Shown: positions 36,469-48,100 of the stretch, piece after piece
Numbering within the stretch: position 1 is the stretch's first letter
Layout: every line of letters begins with the position of its first letter
Program-made: the position numbers and the translations under genes
Source of the DNA: Carya illinoinensis
Lineage: Eukaryota; Streptophyta; Magnoliopsida; Fagales; Juglandaceae
Assembly: GCF_018687715.1 (NCBI RefSeq)
Contig: NC_056756.1
Location: 39,156,480-39,220,479 of the forward strand
Length of the DNA: 64,000 bases
Direction: 5' to 3'
Notes under the pieces: generated by a model
What the model saw: only the letters and a program-made list of their open reading frames with translations
What the model was told of the DNA's origin: nothing
Database searches by the model: none

Positions 36469-37304
36469 TAGGGCTGTAAATGAACCAGTCTGTTTGATAG
36501 CCCGCTCGGTACTGGCTCTGTTAAACTCGACTCGTGAAAAAAAAAAAAAAAAAAAAAAAAAACTCGTTCTTGAAAGCAAATATTTGCTTGATTTGTAAAT
36601 GATGCATACCCGACAAAACTCGACTTGACTCAGCTAAGGCTTGTTTATGCTCAAGGCGACGCGTTAACTTAACTCGATTAAAACTCATTCATATATTGAT
36701 AAATATATACATACACATATGCATGTATATATGTATTAGCTAATAATATAAGTATACCACTTTTATAATTAAATATATAATATGTATTCTAATTACTTAT
36801 GTCTATATAGTGAATATACTTCATAGGTATATTTTATAATTTGTATAATAATTAGTCGATAAAATTTAATAATTTCATATACTAGTATGTGGAAACTATA
36901 TATGAAATAGATATATGCTATCATATTAAGTGTGTGTATTAATAATACATGTAGACATATAATATATTGTTATTTTGGATAAATATCAACTAGTTAGATA
37001 TTAATTATTTGTAAATTTTTTAAAATTTTATAATTTAACAGGAGTTCTACTTGTTAGTTGTATAAATTCAATATTAGTTTTTTTTTTTATTTAGTTTATT
37101 AATTATTAAATCTTATTCCAAAAAAAAAAAAAAACAATTCGAGCTCGAGCTGGCTCGACTCGAACTCATTTGTGGGACGAGCTCGTGTTGAGATTTTAAC
37201 TTATCGAGTTGAACTCGAACAAATATTTTAAAAAAATCTCAAACTTGAGTATTTTGAGTCGAGCCGAGCTCGGCAAGTCAAATACCGACTCGATTACAAC
37301 CCTA
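36469..37304. mobile_element. Non-autonomous hAT-type DNA transposon, 836 bp
   Basis: Ends TAGGGCTGTAA and TTACAACCCTA are inverted repeats with one mismatch, and the 8-bp sequence TCTAAGGC is duplicated at 36461-36468 and 37305-37312. An 8-bp duplication and TAGGG-type ends are hAT features. Subterminal regions are rich in GAGCTCGAG/ACTCGA words, typical of transposase-binding repeats. No transposase frame, so it depends on another element. Confidence 0.9.
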
Positions 37305-37944
37305 TCTAAGGCATTACTTATTATAGGAATTACTCATTTACAAAAAAAAAAAAAAAAAAAACTATACATATGAATTATAACAATTTTTAACGTGGGCCAT
37401 GACCCCCCAACCCTAAATGTGGGTCCGTGACGTGATCATGAAGATGTTTGATCTTGTGAAGGGGTCCATGACATAATAGATGAACATAAAGAGAGGCAGA
37501 TGCCCTGTTTCTTCTAAAGGGTGTGCTTTGTTGATTCATTATTGCCCTTTTTGTGGTCTTAAATTCTCTTTGTTTTGAGAGTTTGGGAAAAGGGATTTCA
37601 GACCTATGGGGTGCAGAATAGGTATATTGCATGGAAGAAAACATGCACTTGAAGTGGATCTCCACTGTGTTAGTGGTAGTACTGGCAATACAACAGATTT
37701 TCTGGTGCATTATCCACAACAGATTGTGCAACATGGTAAATTGAAACTTTTAGCACCATGGCAAGGAAAATTTGAAAAGAAAGGGAGAGCAAGGAAATCT
37801 TGGGGAAGGTTAAAATCAAAACTGATAAGTTTCTTTTAAAGATTCAAATACTGCAAAAGAAAATTTCTACTCATTGGGACCAAAATAATTCACCACTAAA
37901 TAATTAAATCAGTTCAAAAACTGTTGCAGAGGTTGTCTATATAC

Positions 37945-37949
<5 letters not shown>

Positions 37950-37979
<30 letters not shown>
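37950..37979. repeat. (AG)n microsatellite
   Basis: About 15 AG units. Confidence 0.95.
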
Positions 37980-37981
<2 letters not shown>

Positions 37982-38069
37982 CAACAATAATGAGAACTAT
38001 CATTATAAATACCAAAATAATTCACCACTAAATAAATCAGTTCAAAAACTTCTGTCATCATGCATACCG

Positions 38070-38470
38070 ACTAAGAGGGTTATCTTCAAACTGCGTACAA
38101 GTTTCATAGCTCTCGAAGGAAATGTTATCCTTCCAAGTGCTTCTAGACTCCTGTAGGAAGGCAACCGATAGTATTTTGGTCTTATAACAAACGCTTTAAT
38201 AGAACACAACATTATTTACAAAGTATCCATTGTCAAAGTACAAGCAAACATTACTTACAGGAATCATAAAGTAGCTTAAATAAAAGTACAAGTCTTTGTC
38301 AATCTTCCATGGTTACTAATCTTCCACAGTCACTTATGTGGTGATACATTTTCTCCCCATCACAAATATAGCTGTGTAAAATCCTCCATGAAGTCTTGAA
38401 CAGTTCTTGAAAGTCGGTAAACCAGAAAAACCACAGAGCAGATAGACGACACTATCTTTCCCAGATCAAT
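38070..38470 (-). other. Conserved 3' flank of NAC gene, hydrophobic mini-frame
   Basis: Homologous to 51820-52090, at the same relative position downstream of the other NAC gene. On the minus strand an ATG at about 38474 opens a short frame with MSIDLGKIV, then SSICSVVFLVYRL and DFMEDFTQLYL before a stop. The partner copy has small indels and a different frame through this part. It could be an old transmembrane exon, 3' UTR, or chance. Confidence 0.35.
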
Positions 38471-38499
38471 AGACATCGTGTCTCGTTTGATTTAGTAAC

Positions 38500-38960
38500 A
38501 AGCAGATGATTATCAGAACCTCTGTTCTAGATGGTTCTGATAATTATCTGGTCACATCCATATGATTATCAGTTCATATGGGCATCATTGATCATATTGA
38601 TCAGCATGGCATCATCCATATGATTATGAGTTCATATGGGCATCATTCTTACGATCATCGTTCAGAAGTGATAATCGTTCAGAACGGCATCATTCTTACA
38701 ATTATCTAAAGTGATAATCGTTCAGAACGTCATCATTCTTGCGAACGGCATCATTCTTACGATTATCAAAAGTGACACTACAAGAAAAACAGGCTTTTGC
38801 AATCTCAATTTATAGCAACGAAAAGACTATTAGCAACTAATTTTGATTGCTAATAGTCTTTTCGTTACTATTAATTGGTCGCAATTGTCCATTTTTCTTG
38901 TAGTGTGATAATCGTTCAGAACGGCATCATCCATGAAACTTGAGGGCCATTCTGGCTTAA
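38500..38960. repeat. Degenerate minisatellite in NAC 3' flank
   Basis: Repeated words GATAATCGTTCAGAACGGC, ATCATTCTTACGATTATC and CATCCATATGATTATCAG in loose tandem array. A diverged counterpart is at 52130-52395. Interrupted by a CACTA MITE. Confidence 0.75.
38776..38905. mobile_element. CACTA-type MITE, 130 bp
   Basis: Starts CACTACAAGAAAAAC and ends TTTTTCTTGTAGTG, the standard CACTA terminal inverted repeats, with the 3-bp duplication TGA on each side. The inside folds: GCAACGAAAAGACTATTAGC pairs with its near complement after a short loop. Confidence 0.92.
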
Positions 38961-39571
38961 GTTTCATTTTTTTGGTTCTAGTTATAAGCTGTGGAGAAAC
39001 TAATAGCTGGGTAGATTTGGTTTTTCTAGGTCTTTTGGATTATGGATTGTGTGGCTGGTGTATTTTTCGAGTCTGAGACTGTACAACATGATAAAAAGGG
39101 TTTGGGCTTTTGAGATTTGTGCTTGAGTTATTTGCCGGCTTAGGAAAAGTTCAGGAAATTGGAAAGGGTTTTAGACTGTAACAAGTCTGGGCTCATGGGA
39201 GGCTTTGGTGGAATGTTAGAATTTGGAATCAACTGTGTATCATTGGGTGAGATTAAAGCAGGCAAGTTTCTAGAAATTGATTGGAGGGAAATGCATGTCC
39301 AGGAGAAAACCTTTTTGCACAACTTCCAAGGAGGTTCCCCATGGAATTGTGGTTCAATGTTAAAACCTGGAATTGGCAATGGCTTCTTAAAATAGTGTTG
39401 ATATGGTGTTTAGATACTGGAGTTGGAAATGGAAGGGAATTAGAAGCTGAGCAAAATAAAATATGTTGGGAGGTTTGGGATACTAGTTGGGAAATAATTA
39501 TCTCGCAGAAGTACGAAGATTTTGGGAATTTAGGATTGAGCCTTTAGTTAAGACTCATCCTGCGAAGAATT

Positions 39572-42500
39572 TCAGTAATTCTTCGGAATAAAATCAGATC
39601 CTAGATCTGATTTGAAGACCTTCCCATTGATACCATGTGGGGATTCCAGATTTAGCAACCCTGATGAAGCTTTTCTTTTTCTGCTCTCTCCAGAACCTTG
39701 AAATGTTGACTCAAACTGTCAAGGACAATGCACAGTTAGGTTTCAAAAGACCAATAAATCTGAAAATATAAAGCAAATAAAACTCTTTCAGTTAAATGTA
39801 CCCACAGAAGATTATAAAAAGTCACACCATTCAAGCCGCAAATCGATACGATCCAACAAAATTTATGTGCTCAACTACCATCGATAAAAAATGATAATGA
39901 TAGACTTATTACCCTCTTATCATCTCTTTATTACTCTTAGTGTATTTAAAATATTTTTTTTATTATTTTCATAAGTTTTTTTTTAACATCATTAATCATT
40001 AAGAAAAAAAATTAAAAAAATATACAACTTTAGTAATAGTCACTTCCTTAACCATTAAGTAAAAATAAAAATTAATTAAAATTCTAAAAACTAAAAATAG
40101 TAAAAGAGTGGTAAAAAGGTAGTAAGCCTATCATTTTCTATTTAAAAAAAAAAAAAAAAAAGTACATGAGAGCCACCACCTACCGGTGTGTTGGCCAATT
40201 TTGCATCTAGACCATTGCATGATCCGTTGTCCTTCATCGAGACCAAAGGGAGATCCTTTTGACAGCTAAACATATTTGGAAAGTTCTCACTAAGATAATC
40301 AGATGCCAAATCCGGAAACTTGTCACCAAATTTGGAAAGCTCATTCATGCCATACTCAGAAGACGTCCCACAATGACTCTTGTAGTCATTGCTGACGGAG
40401 TGAGATATGCCAAAATGCATATCAGAGGTGAGTGGCGAGGACAAGCTCCAATCTATTGGCACTTGTAGATCAGACTCACCAAAGCCATCCTGGAACTGCA
40501 AATCAGCCTGATGTTAGGAACATAAAGGATTGGGGCAGGTGCTTAACTGCCCTCGATATAATATTTTCTTTTAAGCAGGAATTCAATGATTTACCTCACT
40601 AGCTGTAGCATTATAGCCATTTTGATTACAATTACTAAGTGCTGTAGTGTTAAATGTTGTTCCATCAAAAGTTTCTTCAAGATGATATTTTCTTAATCAA
40701 AAGTACTTGAGAGCTCCACTTACCGATTCATTGGCCATTATGGCATCTAGGCCACTGCATGATCCGTTGTCCTTCATCGAGACCAAAGGGAGATCCTTTT
40801 GACAGCCAAACAAATTTGGAAAGTTCTCACTAAGATAATCAGATGCCAAATCCGGAAACTTGTCACCAAATTTGGAAAGCTCATTCATGCCATACTCAGA
40901 AGACGTCCCACAATGACTCTTGTAGTCATTGCTGACGGAGTGAGATATGCCAAAATGCATATCAGAGGTGAGTGGCGAGGACAAGCTCCAATCTATTGGC
41001 ACTTGTAGATCAGACTCACCAAAGCCATCCTGGAACTGCAAATCAGCCTGATGTTAGGAACATAAAGGATTGGGGCAGGTGCTTAACTGCCCTCGATATA
41101 ATATTTTCTTTTAAGCAGGAATTCAATGATTTACCTCACTAGCTGTAGCATTATAACCATTTTGATTACAATTACTAAGTGCTGTAGTGTTAAATGTTGT
41201 TCCATCAAAAGTTTCTTCAAGATGATATTTTCTTAATCAAAAGTACTTGAGAGCTCCACTTACCGATTCATTGGCCATTATGGCATCTAGACCACTGCAT
41301 GATCTGTTGTCCTTCATCGAGACCAAAGGGAGATCCTTTTGACAGCCAAACAAATTTGGAAAGTTCTCACTAAGATAATCAGATGCCAAATCCGGAAACT
41401 TGTCACCAAATTTGGAAAGCTCATTCATGCCATACTCAGAAGACGTCCCACAATGACTCTTGTAGTCATTGCTGACGGAGTGAGATATGCCAAAATGCAT
41501 ATCAGAGGTGAGTGGCGAGGACAAGCTCCAATCTATTGGCACTTGTAGATCAGACTCACCAAAGCCATCCTGGAACTGCAAATCAGCCTGATGTTAGGAA
41601 CATAAAGGATTGGGGCAGGTGCTTAACTGCCCTCGATATAATATTTTCTTTTAAGCAGGAATTCAATGATTTACCTCACTAGCTGTAGCATTATAACCAT
41701 TTTGATTACAATTACTAAGTGCTGTAGTGTTAAATGTTGTTCCATCAAAAGTTTCTTCAAGATGATATTTTCTTAATCAAAAGTACTTGAGAGCTCCACT
41801 TACCGATTCATTGGCCATTATGGCATCTAGACCACTGCATGATCCGTTGTCCTTCATCGAGACCAAAGGGAGATCCTTTTGACAGCCAAACAAATTTGGA
41901 AAGTTCTCACTAAGATAATCAGATGCCAAATCCGGAAACTTGTCACCAAATTTGGAAAGCTCATTCATGCCATACTCAGAAGACGTCCCACAATGACTCT
42001 TGTAGTCATTGCTGACGGAGTGAGATATGCCAAAATGCATATCAGAGGTGAGTGGCGAGGACAAGCTCCAATCTATTGGCACTTGTAGATCAGACTCACC
42101 AAAGCCATCCTGGAACTGCAAATCAGCCTGATGTTAGGAACATAAAGGATTGGGGCAGGTGCTTAACTGCCCTTGATATAATATTTTCTTTTAAGCAGGA
42201 ATTCAATGATTTACCTCACTAGCTGTAGCATTATAACCATTTTGATTACAATTACTAAGTGCTGTAAGTTCTCCGAATTGATTCTCTGCAGCGTGAGTGC
42301 TAAAACTTTTGCCATCACGATCTACAGGTGTTATAGTGGTAGATATTGTTTTGCCAATATTCTCAGGTGTTGTAGTAGCTTGCACTTCTAATGCTTGATG
42401 TCTAAATGGAACAGCAAGCTCAGCATATTTGAAGTTTTGAACGCGACTCTCATCTTCTTGATAAAAAAAACGATTGAGTAGAAAGGGTCTCTGCATAAAG

Positions 42501-45099
42501 TTCATTAACAAAGTGAATTAAGCTGATCAAAACTTAGAAACTTGAGTTAATACAAAACTGCAAAGTAACCATATGTAAAGATGGGATTCAGAAAGCCTAG
42601 GTACATGACAACAATGAAATATGGGATTTTTTTTTGGTTAATTGCAAAATATAATACAAATAATTAAATATACTTCTTCACGGCGACTTCAATTTTTAGG
42701 ACAAATAGCAATTTCACATTATATTAGAGCAAAAATCCTAAGTTCGAATCCTGACTATGTACTCTACTTCATTTAATTATATATTCCACGTATTGAGCCT
42801 ACTCAATGAGAGGAGTCTGATTCACACGTGAGGAGAAATATTAAAAATATAAGACAAATAATTAAATCTACATTTTCTCATCACTTAAACTTTTGAAACA
42901 GTTAATGTTTTCATAGTAACCAGCACCTTGTCTTCCAAATATCGCATGTTACCTCCCTGGTTTAAAAAAACTCGCACTTTAGTGTTTAGGTCCTTTCATT
43001 AGTTTTTAAATGAAATGCATACCACATGACGAGAGATGCCACACATCAGGAACCAAAAAGTTGAGACTAGCATCAGTATCCCAAGCCATCCATCCCTTAA
43101 AAGATATAAAACTAGTATTAAAAAAAGATTTTAAAAAATCTTAGGAAAAAATAACAATTAAAACTAATAAAAACAAATTGAATTATGCTTGAATAAAGGT
43201 GCACAGGACAGGAGTTTACTCTGCAAGGATGGGTCTGAAAAGCCTTGCCTTGGAGGGTTCCCCAACATAAATATATATATATATATATATAATTTCTTAG
43301 AGTCCTACTCAACAATCTTATACCACACACCTGCTAATGTGAGTTTTTATTGTTTATCTTTTTAATTTTTTTTCTCATTCGGTGTAGGGCTGTTGAGTAT
43401 AATTTTTCAATTTCTTAAGGACAATACTCTTCTTCTGCTAAGCCACATCAAGATCATAATATAACTCTTCATCTTCTTGCCAAATGTACCCTCTACTGCC
43501 ACTTTATTACCTGTCTCTTGTATTTCTCGTCAGTTACCACTTTGTTCCGTATTACTTTCGCCCTTTATGACAACTTTAATACCCCGTCTCTTGAACTTTT
43601 CATTAGTTATACTTTATTCTTATTATTTCTACCATTTATTTCCATGTCATTACCATTGTTAATGTCGTGTTTTGTAACCCGAGCAGTTCCACGATGGCCC
43701 AACATCGAATCCTGCAACAAAGGTGAAGGATGGGCTCTGGTAAGGTCTGGGGTCCCTCCGATGCCCAAGTCAGATAGGACTCCTTTAAGTGGTGAAGAGA
43801 AATCAAGAGAACCACAAAGAAGAAGAGTCTAGAGACTTCACCTTAGTGGCACTGGCGTATTTATACCTGACTTGGGCCTGGTCGCTGAGGAAAATCATGG
43901 GATATCAGGTCGTACATGGGTCAGACCGGTCACCAGCGTCCCTGTCAGGCGACGAGGTGTCAGGTCATGGTCGTGCCGTCCTTCGACACCTCAGGCTACA
44001 CGTTGTTGTTGCGTGCATAGCTCCCCTAACATGCATTGAATGCAGCGTGGCCTCTGGTGGTGGCATACACTCCTCCACGTTCCATTTAATGCGACGTGCC
44101 TTTGCTTAGGGGCACCCATTCTTGGACATACCCAGCCGCCCTGGCTCTGGGGCAGCATCTGTCAGGCCCTTCCTAGCAGGACTCTACTGACCACTCGGAT
44201 CTCAGGTTATCCCTGTTCATGATGGGCTCATTGGCCGAGTCAAGCCTGGGCGCAGATCTCTCTAGATGGATCGACGTGTCACAGGTCCTGTACTCTTACT
44301 TCCCGTTTCGGGCCCCAAGCATGATTCTGTTCCTGCCCAATGGGCCCAAGTCCTTATTGTGCCTTGAGGCCTGGGCTTTTCCTGGAGGGAACCCCCCCTC
44401 TCAACCATGTATTTTGTACTTCTTGTCAGTTACTGCTTTGTTCATTATCATCATTTTGTCTCGTCAGTTACACGGGTCCAAAATTATCCAAGTGAAATAT
44501 ATGATGTGAACATCCCCATATTTGAGGTTTTTTTTTTTTATTATTTACATTTATGATTTCAAGCACAGATGTTCCTATTCTTTTTTTGATTAGTAAACAA
44601 AATTTTATTGATCATAAAAATAGAGAAAGGCCCAAGTATACAAGACATAGCATCACCTAGCCTGCTAGTTTAGTAATACAAGGAATTCATGAAAAGTCAT
44701 GCCATTAAAATCAATTCCAAATGACCAATGGAGTAAAGTATTGAAAAATAGATTTTTGAGCTCATCCATCGAACACTCTCGATCTTTAAAGATTCTTTCA
44801 ATAATCTCCCTCCAAATACACCATTATAAACAACTTGGAACCATATTCCCCACTGTTGCAATCCAAGAGTTGCCCTGAATGCCTCGCCAAGAAGCTAGCA
44901 AGTCGATTACCCATTTTGTCATCACACAAGCTAATTCCGTCTGAATTCATTCCGCAAGGTCATAGCGATCTCACAATGAAGTAATAGATTATCGACGGAC
45001 TCTCCGCTCTTTTTGCACATACAACACCAATCCATGACTATGATTCAGCATTTCGGTAGGTTGTCTAGTGTGATGATCTTTCCCAAGGAAGCCATCCAT

Positions 45100-45144
<45 letters not shown>

Positions 45145-48100
45145 CATTTAAGGGTGCCTATGCGTTCTAAAACTCTTCCATGGGAAGAAATTTGTATTTG
45201 CGTGGTTATGGCTTGATAGAAGGAGTGGACGGTGAACTTATCTTAAAGGGATGCCAAAAACTCTTGTCTTCAACTCCTCCCATCATACGAGTAGAGTACA
45301 CTAAATTATAGAACCTCAAACGCTAACTTCCTAATCTTGTGCATCTCTAAGGAATGTAACATTCTATTGTGGAGTACCATTAGATAGGACTAGGAGGTTC
45401 GCAATTGAGGCTTCTTTCATTTTTGCAATGCCTTAGAATTCTGAATAAGCTTCCTTAAGTGCCCTTTCGCCACACCATACATCTGGCCACATTTTTATTT
45501 TGGACCCATCACCAACCTCAAAACGGATATTTCTTGAATATGTGTCATCCTCTTCTATGTGTTTCCATAGCCCTACCCCATATGGCCCACTTACTTCATT
45601 CAAACACCATCCTTCCTATGGTTCACCATACTTTGATTCTATGGCGACCCTCCACAATGCCTCCCTGTTCATTGTGGTATTTCCATAGCCATTTTCCAAA
45701 CAAAGATTTAAGTATTAGCTCTAATATTATCATTCTTTGGTGGTGCTTCCCAACATAGCATTTGTGGTTGGGGGATTTTATGAAATTGTACATGAAGTTG
45801 TGGCCAAGTTCGGCAACCTTAGGATTTTCAAAATCTTTCGACATCTCTCAACTTTGCTCATAACTTCATTCCCAATCATTACTTAAAGACAGTTCTTCTA
45901 TTTCAAAGTTTCAACTTTTCTTCTAATCATTACTCAAACCAAAAAAAATAATAATAATAATAATACATTTTTTACAAATTTCAAAACAAAAAATAATTTT
46001 AAAAATTAAATTCACACATCTTTTCAACTTTATCTACCTACATTCACAAACTCCAATACAATACTTAATTTAAAAAAGATTTTTATTCAAAAAATTCTCT
46101 CTCCTATTCCAAAACCTAATCTCAAACAAATTCCAAAAATTCTTGGAATCCAAACATGGCCTTGTGACTAGTTATTGGAGTACTTTGCCGGGAATCAAAA
46201 TTGTTAACATGAAAATAATATGTTGGCATATTCTTTCAACACAATTTGTCCAACTGAGTTATAAATATGTTGGGTAGAGTTTACGTTGAAATTGGAAAAA
46301 AAATATAAAGATTACAAATTCACTAGACCTAATGAGATCAAGCTACACATAGAAAAACACTTATAACTTCTAATCTCAACACGGAGTTGAGATGATCTTG
46401 GTGGCGTTGGAAAGCTGAACGAAAACTCTACAACTTCATCTCTCATGAAGATTTTTAAATTCCAACATGTACTAGATCAAAACATCTCGATATTGGCTCA
46501 AGAGAAAATTGGATAGAAAGTTCGCTCAACATTGGCAAGAGAGAAAGTTCCAAGAAACACAATTTTACTTGGATTTGGACTCGTTAAATAGCCTACCCAA
46601 CCCTAAGTATATATAGCTTAATATGCATGACTTTTAAGGTGTAGAGATAGGTCAAGGCTACTATTTTTATTGTATTCAGAAGAGAAAACTCTAAGGAGAT
46701 CTATTGAGCTTTTAAGTTCTTCTGATAAACAAACCTCCATCATATCGTGTTCCTATTGGATTATTGTTGGGACCACTGGTGTGGACGGTGCAAAACTTAT
46801 AAAGTGGGTCACTCGGATTTTGAAAGCTAGATTACTTCAAGGTCAAGCGTTTGTGAGTATTTTCAAAATTGATAATAATGCAGTAAACTTCTATAGTAGA
46901 TTTAACGGTAGTGGTTGAGCACCCGGAGTGGTGTTTGTTTTAAAAAGTTTTTCAAAAGTTTTGTGGCCAAAATCTTGTGTTCATTGTGTTTACTCATTTC
47001 TAAAATTTTGGTTTGATCTATATGATTGTCAATATATATTAGCCTGATATGTTAGTTAATTTCCACTTACCTCTGGGGTTGGCTCAAGTGGTAAGAGCCT
47101 TTGCCTTGGTGGCTTTGGTGGTATGATCCCTCCAAATCCAAGAATCGAATTATTGGATGCAAACAATTTCTAGGTGCCACCGGATTGGGAGAATTTTCCT
47201 TTGAATTATCTAAGGTGCACTTCCGGAAAACTCCTTATTAAGAATCTATGCATCTCTTGGATTAATCGAGACTTTATTCCAAACACCCAATGCATCTCTT
47301 GGAGATGGTGTCGTTCGGCAGTCTAAATGAGGGATTCTAAAGAAAGTTTTGTTATCCGACAACCCTATTGTGATTTGTGTTAAATTGCTAACGTGGCGAA
47401 TTACTATTGGACGTTGTTGCCTTACCAACAGATGGACCGCTCCAAATATGTTAAAGTAGTTATAATATTTTTAGTTAATAAATTTTCGTTATTCCTCTCT
47501 ACCACTGGTTAACAATAAATTAAGAGGAGGACTAGTTGAGTGGAGCCAAATCCAATAATAATATCATAAGAAAAAAATACTTTAATTATAAAGATATTAT
47601 CTAAAAGTAAATTTATAAATTGACGTAATTTGATATGATACGTTATATTTTAATATTAATTTTATTATAAAATAAATCTAACGAATTCTATGAAATCATG
47701 TCAATTTGTAATTTATATAGATGTATATATATATATATTGGTATATGCAACAGTTTGATATGCAACAGTTTAATATCACAAACCATATCATTTTAACCAA
47801 CCTGACCGGGACGCGTGCCATCAAGTTCGTCCAGCGTTATCTGGTATTGATGAATCACCCAACCTGTCGGCTTGCCTTTTTTACCACGCCCTTCATGGAA
47901 TACCAAAATGTCTTTCCTTGCAAATAATACCGAGTCCAACTTGAATTCTTTTGGATCACCTGTCAATTTCCAAAACCCAGATTCGGTTGATCTTTCCATT
48001 CCCTTCCCCTTCCGATTCGGCGGCGAGAAGAACCACCACTCTGGATACTCCATCTTTATGCCACATACATGTAACGAGGCTAAGCACAAATCTTGAGGCC

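Noticed and set aside
37387..37839. Overlapping 115-aa and 77-aa frames on opposite strands
   Set aside because: No motif and no splice or promoter support; the region is homologous in part to NAC 3' flank.
39159..39547. 78-aa and 88-aa plus-strand frames in the NAC 3' region
   Set aside because: They overlap in different frames and the block is absent from the other NAC gene; possibly an inserted fragment, but no domain could be named.
40259..42088. Four identical plus-strand 69-aa frames
   Set aside because: Antisense to the repeat exons of the NAC gene; they recur only because the DNA repeats.
40184..42266. CRISPR-like or satellite array
   Set aside because: Units are 540 bp, include splice sites and coding frame, and there are no short repeats with unique spacers.
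43518..44509. Several overlapping frames of 60-106 aa
   Set aside because: Long frames are expected by chance in a GC-rich insertion; none has a recognisable domain.
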